Shown piece after piece: positions 41,882-49,934 of a stretch of 64,000 nt of DNA (positions within the stretch are counted from its first letter, which is position 1; every line of letters starts with the position of its first letter). The position numbers and the translations under genes were made by a program. Origin of the DNA: Bacillota bacterium (GTDB lineage Bacteria; Bacillota; Clostridia; Lachnospirales; Lachnospiraceae); the NCBI GenBank assembly GCA_023413555.1, contig JAEZPG010000030.1, positions 22,796-86,795 of the forward strand, written 5' to 3'. Below the pieces are notes generated by a model. It worked only from the letters and a program-made list of their open reading frames with translations. It made no database searches and was not told the origin of the DNA.

Positions 41882-43807
41882 TTACTCTTCCTGTAGGACA
41901 GCTCCTTCTACATATTTACGTTCCATCTGATGCCGAAGCTTACGATTTTCTACGGATTCAAAAATAATTGAGAAATCATAATCCTCTGGATAGAGGTGAT
42001 CTGCTGCTACTATAAGCTTAATTCTCTTATGGTTGATATAGATTTTCTTATCCGGAAGCTGTACCTGAAGAACTCCTTTGTCATCTGCTGTAGTACAGAC
42101 AATACCAATTTTCTTATCTGGGAGCACCATGACACTGTCACCCAGTTGGTACTGCTTTGCCTCCTCCTGCCTATTGACTAACACTTTTTTCTTCTTTAAT
42201 TGAGAGGTGGTAGCATGCCTGATTTCTTTCGTTCTCCCCTCTGTCCTCATAGCTTCCCTAAGGGGCTCAAGACTCTCCGGTAATTCTGTCCCATAAGCAG
42301 CTTCTACAGCATTATTTAACATGGACATAGGCATTCCCAGTTTCTCAGCAATATAAAAGGCACAGCTTTCTCCAGCTTCTCCAATAATCAGCTGATACAT
42401 TGGGCGAAGACTTTCTCTGTCAAAGGTCATTCTGGCATTCACAATTCCCTCCTCTTTGTCAGCAAAGTGCTTCACTTCTGGATAATGGGTTGTAACAAGA
42501 AATAGTGCTCCACTTTTCTTAAGCTCCTTTATAATAGCAATGGCTATCCCCATGCCTTCTGTAGGATCCGTTCCAGAACCCATTTCATCCATAATAACTA
42601 GACTGTCTTTATTGACCATCCTCAGTATCTCAAGCAAATTGGTGATGTGGGAGGAGAAGGTAGAGAGATTCTCTGTAATATTCTGTCCATCTCCAATATC
42701 ACAAAGGTAACTACTGTTCATACAGATTTCTGCTTCCTCACAGCCTACGTGAAGACCACACTGAGCCATCATACACAGAAGAGCTACGGTCTTAATGGCT
42801 ACAGTCTTACCTCCAGTATTGGGACCGGTAATGACAACCCCCTGGACCCCATTGCCAATCTCAAACTGTAACGGAACACAAGTCTGTGGATCCAATAATG
42901 GATGCCTTCCATTTACTATACGGATATGTCTATCTGTAGTAATTTTGGGTTCTACTGCATTAAAATCCAAACTTAATTTTCCCTTGGAAAAAATATAATC
43001 CAGTCTTTCCACCGTCCGAGTATTTTCTTCCATGATTTCTGTCTTATCTGCTAACTGCTCCGTAAGAACATATAGAATTCTCCTTTCTTCATTTTCCTCA
43101 TCTACCTTTAACCATTGTAATTCCTCATTAAGCTTAGCTACCGCTACTGGCTCAATAAACAGTGTATTGCCTGTAGAGGACTTATCTATGACAGAACCGG
43201 GTATCTTAAATTTACACTCTTTTTTTACTGGAACACAGATTCGACCACTACGAAGTGTGCTGTAGTTATCTGACATACTGTCTTTATTAGCTCTCATAAT
43301 GGAATCTGCCTTCTCCCTCATCTTACTTTCTGTCCGTTCAATCTCTCCCCGTAGACTTCTTAAGAGCTTAGAAGCATAATCATCCACTCTACCACCTCGA
43401 ATCTGGGCTTGAATGGCATCTCTGACTTGGTCTAAGGCATCAAGATTCTCCTCATAATACGGTAAGGAGAGCGTCAGCTGCTTACATTTTACTAAATAAG
43501 CTTTTAATCGGCTGATTGCTGTAAGAGACAGGCCGATGGTCTCTAACTGTTCTGGTGTCAGACAACCTTCTTTTTTTGCCAAGGCAACCAGTTCACTAAT
43601 CCCATTGAGGGAAATCATAGGGGGATTTCCCATTTTCTCTATCAAAACTCTTGCCTCGGTAGTCTCCCTTTGTCTTGCCAAAAGCTCATTTTCTGACAGA
43701 CAGATCGTGGTTCTCTGTATCTCCACTTTTGCTCCTTGTGTTAAGGCATATTCCATCCATTTTTCCTTTATCTTGTCAAATTCTAATACTTTTTCTGTAT
43801 TTATCAT
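41882..43807 (-). CDS. MutS2-like ATPase lacking a Smr domain
   Basis: 641 residues from ATG 43807 (AAAGGTG at 6 nt). The MutS core and clamp (about 1-290) are followed by the ABC-type ATPase: Walker A GPNTGGKTVA, Walker B SLVIMDEMGSGTDPTEG and the His switch LVTTHYPEVKH. The C-terminal 130 residues include a KOW-like stretch (YQLGDSVMVLPDKKIG) but no Smr nuclease domain; canonical MutS2 has about 785 residues. B. subtilis MutS2 binds collided ribosomes. Here the leader with a mini-ORF and terminators (43835-44150) fits a ribosome-linked rather than a mismatch-repair role (inference). Confidence 0.88.
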   Translation of the reverse strand: MINTEKVLEFDKIKEKWMEYALTQGAKVEIQRTTICLSENELLARQRETTEARVLIEKMGNPPMISLNGISELVALAKKEGCLTPEQLETIGLSLTAISRLKAYLVKCKQLTLSLPYYEENLDALDQVRDAIQAQIRGGRVDDYASKLLRSLRGEIERTESKMREKADSIMRANKDSMSDNYSTLRSGRICVPVKKECKFKIPGSVIDKSSTGNTLFIEPVAVAKLNEELQWLKVDEENEERRILYVLTEQLADKTEIMEENTRTVERLDYIFSKGKLSLDFNAVEPKITTDRHIRIVNGRHPLLDPQTCVPLQFEIGNGVQGVVITGPNTGGKTVAIKTVALLCMMAQCGLHVGCEEAEICMNSSYLCDIGDGQNITENLSTFSSHITNLLEILRMVNKDSLVIMDEMGSGTDPTEGMGIAIAIIKELKKSGALFLVTTHYPEVKHFADKEEGIVNARMTFDRESLRPMYQLIIGEAGESCAFYIAEKLGMPMSMLNNAVEAAYGTELPESLEPLREAMRTEGRTKEIRHATTSQLKKKKVLVNRQEEAKQYQLGDSVMVLPDKKIGIVCTTADDKGVLQVQLPDKKIYINHKRIKLIVAADHLYPEDYDFSIIFESVENRKLRHQMERKYVEGAVLQEE

Positions 43808-43834
43808 GATTATCACCTTTCTTTTCTATCAAAT

Positions 43835-43881
43835 AAAAAAAGACCATAGGTATCTGCATACGCAAACAATACCTAATGGTC
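43835..43881 (-). terminator. Strong intrinsic terminator just before the MutS2-like start codon
   Basis: Twelve-bp stem with a single bulge (43842-43853 with 43869-43881), followed by seven T on the minus strand. It ends only 28 nt before the start codon at 43807 and points toward that gene, so it acts as a leader terminator, not an end-of-gene terminator. Confidence 0.85.
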
Positions 43882-43922
43882 GTATTTATTACATAAGGAG
43901 ATTGCATACATCCCTATGCATG

Positions 43923-43947
43923 AAAAAAACATGACACTTCCGTCATG
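43923..43947 (-). terminator. Second leader terminator-like hairpin
   Basis: CATGAC / GTCATG (43942-43947 with 43930-43935), 6-nt loop, followed by seven T on the minus strand. The stem is short but the U-tract is perfect. Confidence 0.6.
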
Positions 43948-44006
43948 CTCCTATAATTATGGCATTAAATATTATGAGATTGGATAGCATATTGTAAGAC
44001 AGACAC

Positions 44007-44046
44007 AAAAAGGACGCACTTCTAGTAATTACTGAACTGTTCCTTT
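44007..44046 (-). terminator. First leader hairpin (imperfect) with T-run
   Basis: AAAGGA / TCCTTT closes a long imperfect stem (44009-44046); TTTTT follows on the minus strand. It starts 20 nt after the stop of the leader ORF, a usual distance for translation-coupled attenuation. Confidence 0.5.
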
Positions 44047-44066
44047 GAGATTATTCAATTCGTTGA

Positions 44067-44090
44067 TTATTGACTTACAACCGCTAACAT
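44067..44090 (-). CDS. Putative leader peptide MLAVVSQ
   Basis: Seven codons plus TAA, with AGGAG 5 nt upstream (44096-44100). It is located about 25 nt into the predicted transcript and ahead of the three terminators in the leader of the MutS2-like gene. It is too short for homology; the evidence is the good ribosome site and the position. Confidence 0.5.
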   Translation of the reverse strand: MLAVVSQ

Positions 44091-44119
44091 AAAATCTCCT
44101 TTTTCTTTCATTCACAACC

Positions 44120-44148
44120 AGATTACACCAAACATCACATAATGTCAA
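44120..44148 (-). promoter_or_regulatory. Promoter of the MutS2-like gene with its ~300-nt leader
   Basis: Minus-strand perfect TTGACA (44143-44148) and TAATCT (44120-44125), spacer exactly 17 nt. Predicted transcription start is near 44113, giving a leader of about 305 nt. Confidence 0.7.
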
Positions 44149-44252
44149 CACTTTTATTATGGACACTTACTCTAGCTATGTAAAATATGGAAAATGTATT
44201 TTTCTGTGACCTATGATACTTCTCATTCGTGTATAAGGTAAGGAGGTTTGAT

Positions 44253-44744
44253 ATGCAGCCTAAGACTGATCATAGAGAAAAGAAGCAACAAGTGTATGAA
44301 AAGTATGCTGATCTGCTTTATCGTTTGGCCTATTCCATGGTACTGTCCTCCCATGATGCTGAGGATATCGTACATGATATATTTACGAAGTATTATATCA
44401 AATCCCCTCATTTTAAGGATGAGGATCACGAGAAAGCATGGTTTCTTCGAGTTACCATCAACCAATGTCATGACTTTCTGAAGAAACAACACTACAGGAC
44501 CTACACTCCTTTAGAGGAGGTAGTAACCCTGGCCCACAATAAGGAGGAGCTCGGTATTCTACAGACTGTTCTTGGCCTAACAGAAAAGTATAAGATCGTA
44601 CTACTTCTTCACTATTTTGAAGGCTACTCAGTAGAAGAGATTGCCCTCGCTTTAAAGCTCTCAACATCTGCTGTAAAAATGCGACTTTTGAGAGGACGGG
44701 AGCAGCTTAAGAATTCAATTGGAAAGGAGGACTCCTATGTTTGA
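44253..44744 (+). CDS. ECF-type RNA polymerase sigma factor
   Basis: 163 residues from ATG 44253 (AAGGAGG at 6 nt). Region 2 (YEKYADLLYRLAYSMVLSSHDAEDIVHDIF) and region 4 (VLLLHYFEGYSVEEIALALKLSTSAVKMRLLRGREQLK) are clear, each split over the usual helices; there is no region 3. First gene of the operon running to 48326; the next start codon overlaps its stop by 8 nt. It probably directs this envelope operon and perhaps itself. Confidence 0.93.
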   Translation: MQPKTDHREKKQQVYEKYADLLYRLAYSMVLSSHDAEDIVHDIFTKYYIKSPHFKDEDHEKAWFLRVTINQCHDFLKKQHYRTYTPLEEVVTLAHNKEELGILQTVLGLTEKYKIVLLLHYFEGYSVEEIALALKLSTSAVKMRLLRGREQLKNSIGKEDSYV

Positions 44745-45294
44745 TAAAAAAGAAATCGATCTATATCACAGTATTACTGCCCCTGATTCTTTAAGGAACA
44801 GGGTATTTGACAAAAGAAACAATCGACCTACAAGAATATGGTATAAGAGACGCTTTACCCTAACGGCTGCCTGCCTTGTTCTTTTTTTCTTGCTGTCTTC
44901 TGTGATGTATAGGAATCTTGTACCTAAGAATTATCAGGTACTAGTAAAAGGAAGTCCTATTGGTTCTTCACCAGTTGTCTTATCCTATCATACCCCATAC
45001 ACTAAGGCAAATCCTTCCATGATCAGTTCAAACCTCTTTTCCACCATACTTGATATTCAGATTTCTGGTAATACTATGATTACCGTATCCGGTGGAACTA
45101 TTTATGACACAGCACATCCGGAAACCAAGGGAGAACGAATCACTCTTGTAGATGATTCCAGACTTTGCTGGACCTTTATAGATGAATTCTCTTCTTCCGG
45201 TCTTACCTTAACTGTGGTCTCTGAAAAAACTGTGGACACCTATGTCCTCAAAAAAGTCAAAGAAACCGGGATATGGACTATATCCCAAGAATAA
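44737..45294 (+). CDS. Single-pass membrane protein, putative anti-sigma factor
   Basis: 185 residues from ATG 44737 (AAAGGAGG upstream). A short cytoplasmic N-terminus (1-36; MFDKKEIDLYHSITAPDSLRNRVFDKR) is followed by a TM helix (about 40-60) and an extracytoplasmic domain of about 120 residues. No zinc-binding HxxxCxxC motif is present, so it is not a ZAS-type anti-sigma. Overlap with the ECF sigma gene and the topology support an anti-sigma role; sequence alone does not prove it. Confidence 0.7.
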   Translation: MFDKKEIDLYHSITAPDSLRNRVFDKRNNRPTRIWYKRRFTLTAACLVLFFLLSSVMYRNLVPKNYQVLVKGSPIGSSPVVLSYHTPYTKANPSMISSNLFSTILDIQISGNTMITVSGGTIYDTAHPETKGERITLVDDSRLCWTFIDEFSSSGLTLTVVSEKTVDTYVLKKVKETGIWTISQE

Positions 45295-45311
45295 ACCTGG
45301 AGGTATTAGAA

Positions 45312-45830
45312 ATGAAAAGAATTATTGTAATTATGTTAATTGCAGTTATGTCTGCATCCCTATTCGTAGCATGTGGAAAGAAAGAAACAGAAAAGCCTGC
45401 ACTTACAGGAGACCTTACCCAGATCATGGACAAAATCTATGAGAATAAAAAAGTAGAGTTACCTCTTCAGACAGTACCTGTAGATCTTAATGATGAGTTA
45501 GCTTTATCATCCTATACTGGGTTAACTGATGCTTCCCAGATTAAAGAAGCTGTAGCATCTGAGTCAATGATTGGTTCACAAGCTTATTCTGTTATACTAG
45601 TAAGAGCAAAGGATAGTGCTAATACTAAGAATATAGCAGATGCTATGATAAAAGGTATTAATCCAGCCAAATGGGTCTGCGTAGAAGCAGATGACATCAA
45701 GGTTGCCACCTATGATGATGTGATTTTGTACGTTATGTTATCCTCTGCTCTCTCAGATACAGTAACTGCAAATGAACTCATTGAAGCATTCAAAACAGTA
45801 TGCGGTGGAACCATTGATGTAATCAAGTAG
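45312..45830 (+). CDS. DUF4358-type lipoprotein
   Basis: 172 residues from ATG 45312 (GGAGG at 8 nt). A type II signal peptide with lipobox LFVAC (Cys about 20) predicts a lipid-anchored extracellular protein. The rest, with SQAYSVILVRAKDS and KWVCVEADDIKVATYDDVILYVM, resembles the DUF4358 family recurring beside MBOAT/DHHW genes in Lachnospiraceae. Function unknown; the MBOAT gene follows after 3 nt. Confidence 0.78.
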   Translation: MKRIIVIMLIAVMSASLFVACGKKETEKPALTGDLTQIMDKIYENKKVELPLQTVPVDLNDELALSSYTGLTDASQIKEAVASESMIGSQAYSVILVRAKDSANTKNIADAMIKGINPAKWVCVEADDIKVATYDDVILYVMLSSALSDTVTANELIEAFKTVCGGTIDVIK

Positions 45831-45833
45831 ATT

Positions 45834-47216
45834 ATGTTATTTTCAAGTATACCGTTTTTATATTACTATCTGCCTACCACACTCGTACTTTATCTTTTGG
45901 CTCCAAACTGCCTAAAAAACGCCGTTTTACTACTGGCTAGTCTTGTCTTTTATGGTTGGGGAGAGCCAAGATATCTATTACTGATGGTAGTGTCCATTTT
46001 ATTCGGTTATGGATTCGGAATACTGATAGAGAACACTGAGAATACGAAAAGGGCCAGACTTTATCTGGTTCTTTCGATCTTGGTAAGTCTAGGTACTCTG
46101 GGTTTCTTTAAGTACGCTAACTTTTTTATCTACAATGTCAATCTAGTCACTGGTATCTCGATTCCCCTCCTATCCATTGCCCTACCTATTGGTATCAGTT
46201 TTTATACCTTTCAGATACTCAGCTATGGCGTTGATGTATACCGAGGAGACGTTAAGGCTCAGAGAAATCTTCTGAATTTTTCCACCTATGTCACTATGTT
46301 TCCACAATTAATAGCAGGACCAATTGTGCGTTATAGTGATATAGAAGATCAATTAAAATCAAGAAGACATTCCTTCGAGCAAGTATATAAGGGCATTCGA
46401 CGCTTTATTATTGGATTGTCAAAAAAGGTCTTATTTGCCAATCTGCTAGGAGAGTTATGTAGTATCTTCAAGGACTCGAATGACAAGTCTGTGCTCTTCT
46501 ACTGGATCTATGCCATCTCCTATACTCTTCATATCTATTATGACTTTTCCGGATATAGTGATATGGCAATCGGACTTGGAAAGATCATAGGCTTTACCCT
46601 ACCGGAAAACTTTAACTATCCCTATATTTCCAAAAGTATCACTGAATTCTGGAGACGATGGCACATATCTCTGGGCTCCTGGTTTAGAGATTATGTCTAT
46701 ATCCCTATGGGTGGAAATCGGGTACCCTTAAAAAGATGGTTTCTTAATATCCTGGTAGTCTGGATGCTTACTGGGTTCTGGCATGGAGCCAACTGGAACT
46801 TTATTGTCTGGGGGTTACTATTTGCAATTCTTTTGATGATAGAGAAACTATTCCTAAACCGGTTACTAGCCAAGGCTCCTTCTATTCTGGTGCACCTATA
46901 TGTGATGTTCTTTGTCATACTAAGCTTTGTTATCTTTGATGCCACCAGTGTAAGACAAGCTTTTTCTTATATAGGAGCTATGATGGGAGTAGAAGATCTT
47001 TCTATTACCTCAAAAGAGAGCTTATACTATCTTAAAAGTTATGGAGTAGTTATTATCGCTGCTGTGATAGGAAGCCTTCCTGTGGCAAGATGGGGCAAGC
47101 TAAAACCACTTAAGAATTCTTATACAGAGGCTTTGCTACTTCTGATCCTGCTTTTATTGGTCACCTCATATCTGGTAGACGGCTCCTTTAACCCATTTTT
47201 ATATTTTAGATTCTAG
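45834..47216 (+). CDS. MBOAT family membrane-bound O-acyltransferase (AlgI/DltB-like)
   Basis: 460 residues, about 11 TM helices. The AlgI-type core motifs are present: YYDFSGYSDMAIGLG, NYPYISKSITEFWRRWHISLGSW (split across two helices) and the invariant catalytic His in MLTGFWHGANWNF. It transfers acyl groups, usually acetyl, from the cytoplasm to an exported polysaccharide or wall polymer. Paired with the DHHW protein immediately downstream, it forms an AlgI-AlgX/J-like acetylation pair. Confidence 0.92.
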   Translation: MLFSSIPFLYYYLPTTLVLYLLAPNCLKNAVLLLASLVFYGWGEPRYLLLMVVSILFGYGFGILIENTENTKRARLYLVLSILVSLGTLGFFKYANFFIYNVNLVTGISIPLLSIALPIGISFYTFQILSYGVDVYRGDVKAQRNLLNFSTYVTMFPQLIAGPIVRYSDIEDQLKSRRHSFEQVYKGIRRFIIGLSKKVLFANLLGELCSIFKDSNDKSVLFYWIYAISYTLHIYYDFSGYSDMAIGLGKIIGFTLPENFNYPYISKSITEFWRRWHISLGSWFRDYVYIPMGGNRVPLKRWFLNILVVWMLTGFWHGANWNFIVWGLLFAILLMIEKLFLNRLLAKAPSILVHLYVMFFVILSFVIFDATSVRQAFSYIGAMMGVEDLSITSKESLYYLKSYGVVIIAAVIGSLPVARWGKLKPLKNSYTEALLLLILLLLVTSYLVDGSFNPFLYFRF

Positions 47217-47225
47217 GTGGTGTAT

Positions 47226-48326
47226 ATGAAGAGAAAAAATGTTATCTGTGTCTTCCTTATAAGCTCAGTCTGGTTATTGCTCTCCGTTACCTGTCTGTTA
47301 AAAAAGCCCTCTACCTTTTCTGATACTGAAAGGAGAACGCTGACTCAGTTTCCTGTCATCACAACAGAAAGCCTGCTAGGGGGAGACTTTGCCCAGAGCT
47401 TTGAGGATTATGCCACAGACCAATTCCCACTTAGGGATAGATTTCGTACCCTAAAGGCTTATTGGCAGTATTTTGGCTTTAGGCAAAAAGACAACAATGG
47501 CATCTATATTCAAAATGGATATGCAGGAAAATTGGAATATCCAATGAATGAGACATCTATTGCCAATGCTTGTAAGAAGTTTAATAATTTATATAAGAAA
47601 TACATGAAGAATAAGAATTGTAAGATCTATGCCTCTGTGGTACCGGATAAAGGATTTTTTCTAGCAGAAGCAGGGGGTTATCTATCTCTTAATTATGAAT
47701 TGTTATTTGACATGGTTAAAAAGGAGCTTCCTTTTGCAGAATATATATCCATTGAGAATGCCTTAGAGCTATCTGATTATTATAGGACAGACACTCACTG
47801 GCGTCAGGAGGAGATTGTAGAGGTTGCAAAAAAGTTGGCCCGTGCTATGGGAGTCGAAGCTAACATCCACTGGAACTTTACCAAGGTTTCGACAAATAAA
47901 CCCTTCTTTGGAGTATATTATGGCCAGTCTGCTCTGCCTTTAAAAAGTGATTCTCTATACTATCTAACTAACCCTGTGATTGAGGGGGCAACGGTTTATC
48001 ATGAGGATACCCAAAAAACTACAGCTGTCTATGATAAAGAAAAACTAGAATCAAAAGACCCTTATGAGATGTACCTGTCTGGAGCAGCCCCTATCCTAAC
48101 CATAGAGAATCCACTGGCTGAGACAAAAAAAGAGCTTGTAGTCTTTCGGGATTCCTTCGGTAGCAGTATTACACCTTTATTTATTGAGGCTTACTCCAAA
48201 ATCACCTTAGTGGATACCCGTTATATAGACAGTAATCTGGTTGGGGATTATGTTGAATTTGAAGATACGGATGTATTGTTTTTATATAGCACCTTGGTGC
48301 TAAATAACTCAGCTGTGTTAAAATAA
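47226..48326 (+). CDS. DHHW / AlgX-J-like SGNH acetyltransferase-type protein
   Basis: 366 residues from ATG 47226 (AGGTGG 5 nt upstream). One N-terminal TM/signal anchor (about 7-27) precedes an extracellular domain. It carries the AlgX/AlgJ catalytic signature: Asp189 and His191 in YYRTDTHWRQ and Ser310 in VFRDSFGSS, so it is probably catalytic. It would receive acetyl groups delivered by the MBOAT protein and modify an extracellular glycan; the glycan is unknown. Confidence 0.87.
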   Translation: MKRKNVICVFLISSVWLLLSVTCLLKKPSTFSDTERRTLTQFPVITTESLLGGDFAQSFEDYATDQFPLRDRFRTLKAYWQYFGFRQKDNNGIYIQNGYAGKLEYPMNETSIANACKKFNNLYKKYMKNKNCKIYASVVPDKGFFLAEAGGYLSLNYELLFDMVKKELPFAEYISIENALELSDYYRTDTHWRQEEIVEVAKKLARAMGVEANIHWNFTKVSTNKPFFGVYYGQSALPLKSDSLYYLTNPVIEGATVYHEDTQKTTAVYDKEKLESKDPYEMYLSGAAPILTIENPLAETKKELVVFRDSFGSSITPLFIEAYSKITLVDTRYIDSNLVGDYVEFEDTDVLFLYSTLVLNNSAVLK

Positions 48327-48334
48327 CTATAAAA

Positions 48335-48367
48335 TAGGTGGCGATTCATTCATTGTTTCGCCACCTA
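48335..48367 (+). terminator. Hairpin after the ECF-MBOAT-DHHW operon
   Basis: TAGGTGGCGA (48335-48344) pairs with TCGCCACCTA (48358-48367), 13-nt loop. It begins 9 nt after the stop codon; no long T-run follows. Confidence 0.55.
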
Positions 48368-48410
48368 CTACCTATTTGTGCGGATTGAGATCTTGCCTCT
48401 TATTATAGCC

Positions 48411-48444
48411 TTTTATTATATCATTCCTTTTATTATATCATTCC
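48411..48444. repeat. Perfect 17-bp tandem duplication
   Basis: TTTTATTATATCATTCC occurs at 48411-48427 and 48428-48444 in the intergenic space at the 3' end of the MBL gene; a partial third copy precedes it. Confidence 0.95.
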
Positions 48445-48446
48445 TT

Positions 48447-49166
48447 TTAAATCATAATCTTCTGTTTCGTACTGACTGGAATAATAATATTACTGAATCC
48501 ATAATCTTCTACCAGTTTCTTCATCTCACTCGCATCCACAGACCAATCAAAATCTAACAGATGCACTCCAATCACTTTCTTGGTTATTCCTTGAGATTTG
48601 ACTTTTAATAGAGTGCTTAAGATATGATGAATAGCTACATTGGCTTCTTCTCGTCCATTCAAAAAACCTTCCTCCACAAGATTGCAGATCACCGCATCTG
48701 TCTCACCAAGTACTTCTGCCTGCTCTTTTGTTAGTTCACTATCCCCGGTGATATAGAAACGTTTTCCCAACATCTCAATAAGATAACTATTATGAATGGG
48801 ATCCCAATGATTGAAATGATTGGTATGGTAGCATACGATATTGATTGTGTCCAATGACAGGCTGGCAGGCTTATCATATTGATTCGTATAAAGGATCTCA
48901 ATCTGCTCTAACTCAGCCTTTTCTTGTTTGAGGATTGGCACTACAATAGAGGGAGGCCCTACTATAGTAATATTCTTCCCCTTCACTTCAGGTAATTTGT
49001 CAGCACTGAAATGATCTCCGTCATCATGAGTAAAGACTATGATGTCTCCAGATAAAACTTCTACTGGACTAATCAAGTTGTTAAATGCATCTACCAGAAT
49101 TCTTCTATCTAAAGCTTCTATTACCAATGCACCTACACCAATATTCTGAATAATCACTTGTTTCAT
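48447..49166 (-). CDS. MBL fold metallo-hydrolase (UlaG/YhfI-like)
   Basis: 239 residues. The metal motif THDDGDHF is HxxxDH-like with the first His preceded by FT, and ITGDSELT and IGVHLLDFDW supply later ligands, as in L-ascorbate-6-P lactonase-like members. Overall length and lack of a second domain fit the small-molecule hydrolase branch. Its start nearly abuts the stop of the truncated epimerase gene; substrate unknown. Confidence 0.83.
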   Translation of the reverse strand: MKQVIIQNIGVGALVIEALDRRILVDAFNNLISPVEVLSGDIIVFTHDDGDHFSADKLPEVKGKNITIVGPPSIVVPILKQEKAELEQIEILYTNQYDKPASLSLDTINIVCYHTNHFNHWDPIHNSYLIEMLGKRFYITGDSELTKEQAEVLGETDAVICNLVEEGFLNGREEANVAIHHILSTLLKVKSQGITKKVIGVHLLDFDWSVDASEMKKLVEDYGFSNIIIPVSTKQKIMI

Positions 49167-49167
49167 A

Positions 49168-49788
49168 TTAATCCCTCATCCCTTTCTCTGCTAACACAGT
49201 GTCAATATAATTAAAAAATGGCTTCTTTCTTACCTCCTCAGTATGCCTTATATACCAGTCATACGACTCCTGTAAGCCCAACAAAATAGGCTTAGTATCT
49301 GGCATTAGTTCCTTCTGTCTAGATATATCAAGATAGAAGTTATAATCATAAAATGGGAAATAGTCTCTTTGTGAATGATTTTCATCAACATAAATCTTCT
49401 TTAGGGAAGTTTTCGTTACTTGGTAACAAAGCTCTACCCACTGGGTAATAGACACCACATCTTCATTGCCTACATTAAAGATATGGTTCTTCGGTTGCTG
49501 CTTTAGGATAATATTAATGAAACGGCATAAATCCTCCACATGAAAAAACTGTAGTGGCATAGAACCGTCCTTTGGAATGAAAAATGGTCGTTCTTCTATG
49601 GCACAATCAAAGACAAAAGGCTCACGGTACACATTCTGCATAGGTCCATAAAGATAAGGTGACCTAAGTACATAAGCTTGTGGCACATGATCAAGTAGGT
49701 ACTTCTCTGCTGCTAGTTTATCGGTCCCATAACTTCCCCAAATTTCATTAGGACCACATAGAGCATCCTCACTAAATGGCTGAGTCAA
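49168..49788 (-). pseudogene. N-terminally truncated NAD-dependent epimerase/dehydratase
   Basis: 206 codons with the C-terminal two-thirds of an extended SDR. The catalytic YxxxK (GSYGTDKLAAEKYL), VLRSPYLYGP and FFHVEDLCRFI are typical. The N-terminal Rossmann part with the GxxGxxG NAD motif (about 100 residues) is absent and only a stop-containing AT-rich stretch lies upstream. The frame opens with TTG 49788, with AGGAG about 12 nt before it. Probably a gene remnant; translation as a partial protein cannot be excluded. Confidence 0.7.
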
Positions 49789-49872
49789 TGGTTGTGTCGG
49801 TCTCCTACATGCTTATAATGTATTATTATACTATATTTTACCATTATTGTTGAATATTTTCATGTCCTCAAC

Positions 49873-49919
49873 AAAAAACTACTGTCTATTCACTCTCATT
49901 GGAATGAATACGACAGTAG
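49873..49919 (-). terminator. Terminator of the ADH-ALDH operon
   Basis: CTACTGTC / GACAGTAG (49879-49886 with 49912-49919) with an inner ATTCA/TGAAT stem, followed by six T on the minus strand. It lies 16 nt past the ALDH stop. Confidence 0.85.
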
Positions 49920-49934
49920 CCCTTTACTCTATAT

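Larger units (their letters stand above)
43808..44252. other. 445-nt divergent regulatory region between MutS2-like and ECF sigma genes
   Basis: No annotated gene. The minus strand holds a promoter (44120-44148), a seven-codon leader ORF (44067-44090) and three hairpins with T-runs (44007-44046, 43923-43947, 43835-43881) before the MutS2-like start. The plus strand holds the ribosome site of the sigma gene (AAGGAGG, 6 nt before 44253) and a possible ECF-type promoter TGTGACC..CGTGTA at about 44205-44235. Confidence 0.7.

Noticed and set aside
43835..43881. Terminator belonging to a plus-strand transcript
   Set aside because: The T-run is on the minus strand and no plus-strand gene ends there; the hairpin points into the MutS2-like gene.
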